Below are positions 58,217-64,000 of a stretch of DNA of 64,000 nucleotides, piece after piece. This DNA is from Alphaproteobacteria bacterium (GTDB lineage: Bacteria; Pseudomonadota; Alphaproteobacteria; Caulobacterales; Aquidulcibacteraceae). A program made the position numbers and the translations under genes. The notes under the pieces were generated by a model, which was not told the origin of the DNA, did not search any database, and was given only the letters and a program-made list of their open reading frames with translations. Location of the stretch: assembly GCA_016124655.1 (NCBI GenBank), contig WGNI01000011.1:155203-219202 (forward strand), written 5' to 3'. Numbering within the stretch: position 1 is the stretch's first letter; every line of letters begins with the position of its first letter.

Positions 58217-60127
58217 ATGATGCGGTTTCGAGCGGCTCTGTTGGCGACGGCGTTAAGCGCGGGCGCGATGTCTGTGGCGCCGGCCTGGGCGGCGTCGGAA
58301 CCGTCCGCGGCCGCCCCCGCCGCGGCGCTGGAAGAGAATTCCGCGCTCGTGCGCGCCACCGCCCCGCCGGCGTCGGCCGATCGCGACTACGCCCAGCCCA
58401 TGGATGCCTTGCTCGCCGCCGATCTCGACAGCGTCGTCACGTCGGCGCGTCGTGAGCGCGCCGGCGGCGATGATTCCCCGGTGTGGAGCGCCGTCATCTT
58501 CCTCGACGAACTTGCCGCGGATGATTTGCCGGGCGCTCGCGCTGCGCTGCAAAGCGCGCCTGACGGAATCAATGGCGGCGTCGGCGACATGTATGAGCCG
58601 TTCCTGCTGCTCGCCGAGGGACAGCCCGATCGCGCCATCGAACGCATCGATCACGGCCTCGCCAATTTGCCTGAGCCGATGCCCGGCGCCGCGCGCGCGC
58701 TGATCTACGAAGGCGCCGGCCGGCTGCAGGAAGCCGCTGCGATTTACGCCCAGCTTGTCTCGACGCTGGACACAACGCCGCTGCCCGAAGGCGAGCCGCA
58801 ATCGGAAGAGGATTTCATGCGCGCGCTCGCCGTGACGCGTACTGTGCAGATACTCTATCGCGCCGCGCTCGTGAATCAGCGCCTCGGCGCAACCGATGAA
58901 GCAGCGCGCCTCTATGAATTGGTGGAGCCGTTCGCGCCCAATTCCGCTGACGTCCTGGAGAATCGCGCACGTCTCGCGCGCGGCGAGCCGCCCCTGGAGC
59001 CGCCCCTCGATGCGAAACGCGCGCTGGGCCGCTGGCTGTTCCTGTTGTCGGATTATCTAACCAACACCGAAGGCGTGCTGGCCATTCTCGCGAATCCCGA
59101 AGGCGTCGACGGCTTGGCGTCGCCGACATCCTCGATGTTCCTCCAGTTCGGGATTCTTCTCGATCCCGCAGCCCAGGATTGGACGCTCGCCGCCGCCAAC
59201 CAATTGCTCGACGCGCGGGCTTATGACGGCGCCCTGCGGGTTCTCGATCGCATTCCGGACTCCGCCGTGTTCGCTGCTGAAGCCCAGCTCAGCCGCGCCA
59301 ACATCTTCCTGAAGCAGCGCGAAGACGCGCAGGCGAACGCCGCCGCAGAAGACGCCGAGCGCCTCGGCGGCTCGCGCTGGACAGTGTTGAGCGGCGCAGG
59401 CGATGTCTTCCGCGCCACCGGCCGCGACCGCGCCGCCATCACCGCGCACACGCGCGCGCTGGAACTGGTGAGCACGCCGGAAGATCGCGCCAAGGCGCTG
59501 AGCTACCGCGCCTACGCGCACTATTTCGCGGGCCGTCCGGACGCGGCGGTGAATGATATCCGCCAGGCGCTGCAGATCGAACGCACCGACGATATCCGCT
59601 ACATGGCCGTCACCGTGATGATGGAGCATCCCGATCAATGGCGCGACGGCATTTCCATTGCGCGTGAAATGTTCGCCGAGCGTCCCGATTCCGGCGCGCG
59701 GCTGAACTCGCTCGGCTATTCGCTGATCCAGCGCCCCGAAGGTCTGGAGGAGGGATATCGCCTGTTGTGGCGCGGCTTCAGCTATCGCAGCTTCGATTAC
59801 GCCGTGATCGATAGCCTCGGCTGGGCCTATTATCTCTACGGCCACATCCCCGAAGCGCGCGCGCTCATCGAACGGGCGAATGAATTGTCCGCCGACGATC
59901 CCAACCCTGAGGTGCTCGATCACCTGGGCGACATCTATTGGCGCCTCGATATGCGCACAGAGGCGCGCGATGCGTGGCGCCAGGCGCTGGAGGCGCGTCC
60001 CGATGCACGCCGCCGCGAAGCCCTTGAAGGCAAGATACGCCGTGGCTTGCGCACGCCCGCGCCCGTGCAGCGCGAGCTGCCGCGCGTGAATCTGCCCGAA
60101 GCGCCATCGACGCGGGAGGAGACCTGA
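58217..60127 (+). CDS. Periplasmic TPR protein
   Basis: A 636-residue protein. A signal peptide ends at VAPAWAA. The rest is a helical-repeat solenoid; clear TPR units occur near the C-terminus (AVIDSLGWAYYLYGHIPEAR, VLDHLGDIYWRLDMRTEARD). GGAGG lies six bases before ATG 58217, which decides against ATG 58211. The next gene encodes a TPR lipoprotein with a matching C-terminal block and overlaps by one base (TGATG), so the two probably form a complex. The function is unknown. Confidence 0.85.
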   Translation: MMRFRAALLATALSAGAMSVAPAWAASEPSAAAPAAALEENSALVRATAPPASADRDYAQPMDALLAADLDSVVTSARRERAGGDDSPVWSAVIFLDELAADDLPGARAALQSAPDGINGGVGDMYEPFLLLAEGQPDRAIERIDHGLANLPEPMPGAARALIYEGAGRLQEAAAIYAQLVSTLDTTPLPEGEPQSEEDFMRALAVTRTVQILYRAALVNQRLGATDEAARLYELVEPFAPNSADVLENRARLARGEPPLEPPLDAKRALGRWLFLLSDYLTNTEGVLAILANPEGVDGLASPTSSMFLQFGILLDPAAQDWTLAAANQLLDARAYDGALRVLDRIPDSAVFAAEAQLSRANIFLKQREDAQANAAAEDAERLGGSRWTVLSGAGDVFRATGRDRAAITAHTRALELVSTPEDRAKALSYRAYAHYFAGRPDAAVNDIRQALQIERTDDIRYMAVTVMMEHPDQWRDGISIAREMFAERPDSGARLNSLGYSLIQRPEGLEEGYRLLWRGFSYRSFDYAVIDSLGWAYYLYGHIPEARALIERANELSADDPNPEVLDHLGDIYWRLDMRTEARDAWRQALEARPDARRREALEGKIRRGLRTPAPVQRELPRVNLPEAPSTREET

Positions 60128-61821
60128 TGGCGCCCAATCGCGCCGCGGCGCTGCTCGCGCTGTGCGTGATGGCGTCTGCGTGTGCGACGCCGGCCCCGCG
60201 CAACGCCGCGTCCGCGGGCGCTGCGTACGCCGATTTTCTCGTGGGCCGCTTCGCCGATTTTCGCGATGACGAAAGCGTTGCGACGGATCGCTATCTGCGC
60301 GCGCTCGCCCGGTCGCCGCAGGACTCCAATCTTTTCAACGCCGCGATTTATTCCGCCCTGGCGCAAGGCGATGCGCGTCAGGCCACAGCCATCGCCAAGC
60401 TGGCGCAGGAACGCGGCGTGGATCTCGCGTCCGCGCGTCTCGTGCGGGCGGCGCAGGCGATGCACGAGCATCGCTGGTCGCGCGCGCGCACAGCACTGAA
60501 CGGTCTTGCCGGAGACTCGCTGGAAGAGATCGCCGCGCAAACCTTGCGCATCTGGGTCGAAGCCGGGGCCGGCGACGCAAACGCCGCAGCGCTGGGCTTT
60601 GAGCGTTTGAGCGCGCCGCGCCCGTTCGACGGCGTGGTGGCGTATCAGCGCGCCATGGCGCTGCAGATGGCGGGAGATGCCTCCGGCGCCCGCGACGCGT
60701 ATGCGCGTGCGCGCGCCAGCGGCATTTGGCTGGCGCCGGCTGCGCTCCACGAAGTGGACCTCTACGAAGACGCCGACCAGGTGACCGCGCTCTACGCCGA
60801 TTGGCCGTTGCGCTTGCGCGATCCCGCGTTGGAGAACGCGCTGTCCGCCAAGCGCGCCGGCGCGGTTCCGCAATCGCCGCGCTTATCCGCCGAACGCGCC
60901 GCCGCAATCGGGCTCTATGGTTTGGCGGCGCTGATCATCCAGGACCCCGATCCAAGTCGCGGGCAATCGCTGCTGACGCTGAGCCTCGCGCTCGCGCCCG
61001 ACCTCGATCCCGCGAGACTGCAATACGCGGAGGGATTGCGCGGGCAGGAACGTTATGCGGAGGCGCGTGCGGCGCTTGCGCAGGTGCCGCAAATCTCGCC
61101 GTATTTTGCCTCCGCGCGCGCCGCCACCGCCTGGCTGTTGCGTCGCGAGGGCCGCGACGAGGAAGCCTTGGCCATGGCGCGCGACACGCTCGCGCGCGAC
61201 GGAAACCGGCTGTCGCTGATGACCGTCGCAGATCTTCAACGCAGTCTCGAACAATGGGACGCTGCCGACGCTGCCTACACCCAGCTCATCGACTCCATCG
61301 AAACCGAGCAGTCCTCCGATTGGACGCTCTATTTCTCGCGCGGCGCTGCGCGAGAGCGGCTAGGCCGCTTCGAGGACGCTGAGGCTGATCTCCAGCGCGC
61401 GCTGGAGCTTTCGCCCGATCAACCGGAAGCGCTTAATTATCTCGGCTATTCCTGGGTCGATCGCGGCGTGCGCCTGCAGGAGGGCCTGGCGCTCATTCAA
61501 AGAGCCGTCGAAATGCGGCCGCGCTCGGGCCACATCGTCGATAGTCTCGGCTGGGCCTATTATCGCCTGGGCGATTATGAGACCGCGCTGGGATATCTTG
61601 AGCGCGCCGTCGAACTATCGCCCGCTGATTCCGTGTTGAACGATCACCTGGGCGACGTGTTGTGGCGCGTGGGCCGGCGCACGGAAGCGCGCTTTCAATG
61701 GGCCCGCGCGCTCAACCTCGATCCCGCCGACGCCGACAAATCCGCCATTGAACGCAAGCTCGCTGAAGGCCTGCCCCCCGCGCCGGAAGCGCGCAGCAAT
61801 GCGCAGGCCAGCCGTCCGTGA
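60127..61821 (+). CDS. TPR repeat lipoprotein
   Basis: A 564-residue lipoprotein with lipobox VMASAC (Cys19) and a TPR solenoid. The C-terminal units (EALNYLGYSWVDRGVRLQEG, HIVDSLGWAYYRLGDYETAL, LNDHLGDVLWRVGRRTEARF) closely match those of the preceding protein, pointing to gene duplication. Alphaproteobacteria commonly have this kind of lipoprotein before ispE. The start overlaps the upstream stop (TGATG) and the stop overlaps the ispE start (GTGA). Confidence 0.88.
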   Translation: MAPNRAAALLALCVMASACATPAPRNAASAGAAYADFLVGRFADFRDDESVATDRYLRALARSPQDSNLFNAAIYSALAQGDARQATAIAKLAQERGVDLASARLVRAAQAMHEHRWSRARTALNGLAGDSLEEIAAQTLRIWVEAGAGDANAAALGFERLSAPRPFDGVVAYQRAMALQMAGDASGARDAYARARASGIWLAPAALHEVDLYEDADQVTALYADWPLRLRDPALENALSAKRAGAVPQSPRLSAERAAAIGLYGLAALIIQDPDPSRGQSLLTLSLALAPDLDPARLQYAEGLRGQERYAEARAALAQVPQISPYFASARAATAWLLRREGRDEEALAMARDTLARDGNRLSLMTVADLQRSLEQWDAADAAYTQLIDSIETEQSSDWTLYFSRGAARERLGRFEDAEADLQRALELSPDQPEALNYLGYSWVDRGVRLQEGLALIQRAVEMRPRSGHIVDSLGWAYYRLGDYETALGYLERAVELSPADSVLNDHLGDVLWRVGRRTEARFQWARALNLDPADADKSAIERKLAEGLPPAPEARSNAQASRP

Positions 61822-62711
61822 CGGCGTTCGTTTCGTTCGCGCCGGCGAAAATCAATCTCTTCCTTCATGTCGGGCGGCCAAATCCGGACGGTCGCCATCC
61901 CATCGAGAGCCTCGCGGCGTTCGCGTCGTGCGGCGATACGCTCATCGCGGCGGAGGCGGACGCGCTCTCACTCAATGTCGATGGGCCGTTTGCAGCGGAT
62001 TTGCGCGACGAGCGCGACAATCTCGTTCTGCGCGCCGCACACGCGCTCGCAGCGCATGCGGGCATGCGTGCGCCGCGCGCGGCGTTGCGTTTGACGAAGG
62101 CGCTGCCGGTCGCGTCCGGAATTGGCGGCGGCTCTGCCGACGCCGCTGCCGCCTTGCGCGCGCTGAATGAACTGTGGCGTACAGGAGCGTCGCAGGAAGA
62201 CCTGCGCGCCATCGCCGCAGCGCTCGGCGCCGATGTGCCCGCCTGCGTCGACTCTACGCCGTGCATGATGCGCGGCGGCGGAGAGGTTTTGTCACCCGCG
62301 CCAGTCGCTGAACTGTGCGCGGTCCTTGTCAATCCGCGCACGCCGGCCGCAACTGGAGACGTCTACCGAGCCTTTGACGCGCACGATCTCGGCGATGGTT
62401 TCGCAGCGGCGCCAACCCCACGCTGGCTCGACGCCGCGCACGCCCTGCAATCGCTTCACGCCATGCGCAATGATTTGACTCAGGCCGCCATCGCCATTGC
62501 CCCGGAAATCGCAGCGGTCATGTCGGTCTTGGAGGAGGGCGAGGGCGCACGTCTCGTGCGCATGTCCGGCAGCGGCGCCACCTGTTTCGCGCTGACCGAA
62601 TCCATGGACGCCGCGCACGCGCTCGCCGGCGCGATCCGCGCGCAAAGGCCGGCCTGGTGGGTTGAGGCTGCACGGCTTGGCGCGGTTGACGTCACCCCCC
62701 AAGCGCTCTAG
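61818..62711 (+). CDS. ispE: 4-diphosphocytidyl-2-C-methyl-D-erythritol kinase
   Basis: A 297-residue GHMP kinase starting at GTG 61818. The first block is FAPAKINLFLHVGRPNPDG, the ATP loop PVASGIGGGSADAAAALRAL, and the late block RMSGSGATCFAL. It phosphorylates CDP-ME in the MEP isoprenoid pathway, feeding undecaprenol and ubiquinone. It is translationally coupled to the TPR lipoprotein gene and followed 26 bp later by an undecaprenyl-phosphate sugar transferase-like gene, a consumer of the lipid. Confidence 0.95.
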   Translation: MTAFVSFAPAKINLFLHVGRPNPDGRHPIESLAAFASCGDTLIAAEADALSLNVDGPFAADLRDERDNLVLRAAHALAAHAGMRAPRAALRLTKALPVASGIGGGSADAAAALRALNELWRTGASQEDLRAIAAALGADVPACVDSTPCMMRGGGEVLSPAPVAELCAVLVNPRTPAATGDVYRAFDAHDLGDGFAAAPTPRWLDAAHALQSLHAMRNDLTQAAIAIAPEIAAVMSVLEEGEGARLVRMSGSGATCFALTESMDAAHALAGAIRAQRPAWWVEAARLGAVDVTPQAL

Positions 62712-62737
62712 CCGGAGCGCCAGGGGAAGACGCGCGC

Positions 62738-63841
62738 ATGGTGCTTGATTTCGCAAGTGCGGCGGGCGCAGCGCTGATTGTGAGTCTGCTGATCAGCCGC
62801 GCCATGATCGCCGCCGGCGTGCAGGACACGCCGCGCGAGCGGCGCAATGTGCATGAGCGCCCGACGCCCACGAGCGGCGGCTTCGCTATCGCTGCGGGCA
62901 TGGCCGCGGGCCTGTTCGTGTTGACCCTGCCGCCGCTGCAGAGCTGGAGCGCCGATCTGGGCGGCGAATCCCTCGCGCGATCCGCGCGCGCCGCCGCCAT
63001 TGCGATTGGGTTCCTCATCATTGGCGGCGTCGACGATGTGCGTGCGCTGGGTCCAGTAACGAAATTCGGACTGTTCGCAGCGCTTGCCGTGGCTGTGGCG
63101 TTTGTCGTGGCGCGTGCGGACGTCTTCGGGCTTGGCCCGCACATGGAAGTGCGCTTGCCGCCCTTGGCCGCGACGCTCGGTTCGGCGCTGTTCGTGTTCA
63201 CGCTCGTCAACACCATCAACTTCATTGACGGCGCCAATGGCCTCGCGCCGGGATCGGCGGCGATCGGATTGTTCGGCATGGCCGCGATCGGATTGGCCGC
63301 GGACGCGCCGCACGCCACAGCGCTTGCGCTGTGCGCGGGCGCCGCTGTGCTCGGCTTTCTCTATTGGAATTTTCCGCACGGAAAATTGTTCGCCGGCGAT
63401 TCCGGCGCGCTCTTTATCGGCGCGATCTCAGCCTGCATCGGCCTGATCCTGGTGCAGGACGGCGGCGTTTCGCCATTCATTCCGCCGATGTGTTTTTTCC
63501 CGCTCCTGGCCGATGTGCTGCTGACGCTGGCTTGGCGCCTGCCGCGCCGCGAAAGGCTTTTGGAAGGACACCGCGATCACCTGTTCCACATCGCGCTGCG
63601 CGCAGGCATGCCGCATCGCACCGTCTCGACATTCTACTGGCTGGCCACGCTGCACTGCGTCTTGGTGGCGTTCATCGCCGCGGAAGCCGATCGCGCAACG
63701 CGCGCCGCCGGCGCCGAAGGCTGGTCAAGCGTGGTCGGCTATCTGCCCGCGGCGGCGTTTGCGGTGCTTGCGCTTCTGGCGCTGCGCATCTCGTCGCGCA
63801 TTCGCGCTTTCGCCGCCGCGCGCGGGCTGGACGCGCCCTAG
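62738..63841 (+). CDS. WecA/MraY-type polyprenyl-phosphate sugar-1-phosphate transferase
   Basis: A 367-residue membrane enzyme with about ten hydrophobic segments. Catalytic blocks: IGGVDDV (Asp-Asp), VNTINFIDGANGLAPG and GKLFAGDSGALFIG, plus the C-terminal cytoplasmic HRDHLFH (HIHH-like) motif. It transfers a sugar-1-phosphate to undecaprenyl phosphate to start O-antigen or exopolysaccharide. The last codons overlap the stop of the IS481-type transposase gene on the other strand, so its native C-terminus may have been changed by insertion. The active-site region is intact. Confidence 0.9.
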   Translation: MVLDFASAAGAALIVSLLISRAMIAAGVQDTPRERRNVHERPTPTSGGFAIAAGMAAGLFVLTLPPLQSWSADLGGESLARSARAAAIAIGFLIIGGVDDVRALGPVTKFGLFAALAVAVAFVVARADVFGLGPHMEVRLPPLAATLGSALFVFTLVNTINFIDGANGLAPGSAAIGLFGMAAIGLAADAPHATALALCAGAAVLGFLYWNFPHGKLFAGDSGALFIGAISACIGLILVQDGGVSPFIPPMCFFPLLADVLLTLAWRLPRRERLLEGHRDHLFHIALRAGMPHRTVSTFYWLATLHCVLVAFIAAEADRATRAAGAEGWSSVVGYLPAAAFAVLALLALRISSRIRAFAAARGLDAP

Positions 63842-64000
63842 ATGTGGAGCGTCAATAGCTTGTCCCCGCCGGGCGCGAGTCGACTGATGGGTGTGGCCGA
63901 TTTTATGCCGCCATGAGGACGATGCCAGTTGTATCTGTGGAGCCAGGCAGGCAGTTCAGCGGCGCGTTCGTTTGAGGATTGATAGGCCTTGGCGTAGGCC
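63838..64000 (-). mobile_element. IS481-type transposase, C-terminal fragment (runs off window)
   Basis: Reading the minus strand from the window edge gives 53 residues to a TAG at 63838. They include AELPAWLHRYNWHRPHGGIK then SATPISRLAPGGDKLLTLHI. The YNWHRPHG and PISRL words are the C-terminal end of IS481-family integrase-like transposases (rve core). Only the end of the gene is inside the window; whether the element is complete cannot be seen. Its stop overlaps the last codons of the WecA/MraY-like gene. Confidence 0.8.

Noticed and set aside
1..64000. CRISPR arrays, tRNA or rRNA genes
   Set aside because: No regularly spaced direct repeats, no cloverleaf with a TTCRANNC-type T-arm and no rRNA-like stretch were noticed by eye. 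A tRNAscan or Rfam run would be needed to exclude small RNAs.

Overview
The window looks like chromosomal DNA of a GC-rich alphaproteobacterium of the Caulobacterales / Hyphomonadaceae type. The support is a PhyR-NepR-EcfG general stress response (GSR) locus, the alphaproteobacterial flagellar factors FlbT, FlaF and FliX, a Cys-poor alphaproteobacterial DksA, a CtrA-type box (TTAA-N7-TTAA), sigma-54-like flagellar promoters, and the pairing of a bacteriophytochrome HWE kinase with heme oxygenase. I saw no rRNA, tRNA or CRISPR array. No gap between genes exceeds 300 bases.

Region 1 (1-14.4 kb) is an accessory catabolic cluster. It holds a TonB-dependent receptor, an IclR regulator, a CaiB/BaiF CoA-transferase, a citryl-CoA-lyase-like enzyme, a MetE-like zinc protein, two NTF2/SnoaL-like proteins, an NmrA-like reductase, a ketosteroid-dehydrogenase-like flavoprotein, an SDR dehydrogenase, a TetR regulator, a VOC protein and a Rieske oxygenase. 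Two nearly identical tandem-palindrome sites lie in front of the receptor and between the CoA-transferase and the lyase. They read TTCG-N5-CGAA-N6-TTCG-N5-CGAA and tie these genes into one probable IclR regulon. The substrate is unknown; uptake, oxidation, CoA activation and C-C cleavage are all represented.

Region 2 (14.5-25.3 kb) starts with a glycosyltransferase, a lipid kinase-like protein and a phosphoesterase, then becomes a GSR island. phyR diverges from nepR-ecfG-sensor kinase, and a run of small envelope or stress genes surrounds them: entericidin, CsbD, DUF883, DUF1328, a glycine-zipper lipoprotein and others. Nearly all have a GGAAC-N16/17-CGTT promoter that can be read directly. 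The kinase encoded in the locus has a degenerate ATP-binding domain.

Region 3 (24.5-35.9 kb) has a bacteriophytochrome/heme oxygenase pair bracketed by two Crp/Fnr-like paralogues. After that come an MpaB-type oxygenase, a MoxR / secreted protein / Tat-exported flavin oxidase / VWA gene row, and a PcfJ-like protein.

Region 4 (36-52.7 kb) is flagellar: flbT-flaF, a large flagellin, flaG, a protein with only a flagellin-like C-terminus, flgI-flgJ-flgN, fliX, dksA, flgF-flgG-flgA-flgH, and fliL-fliM-DUF6468-motE followed by a large TPR protein.

Region 5 (52.7-64 kb) is housekeeping: two paired glycosyltransferases (one starting at CTG), a lytic transglycosylase, a uracil-DNA glycosylase, ETF-ubiquinone oxidoreductase, two TPR proteins, ispE and a WecA/MraY-like transferase. 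An IS481-type transposase fragment runs off the right edge.
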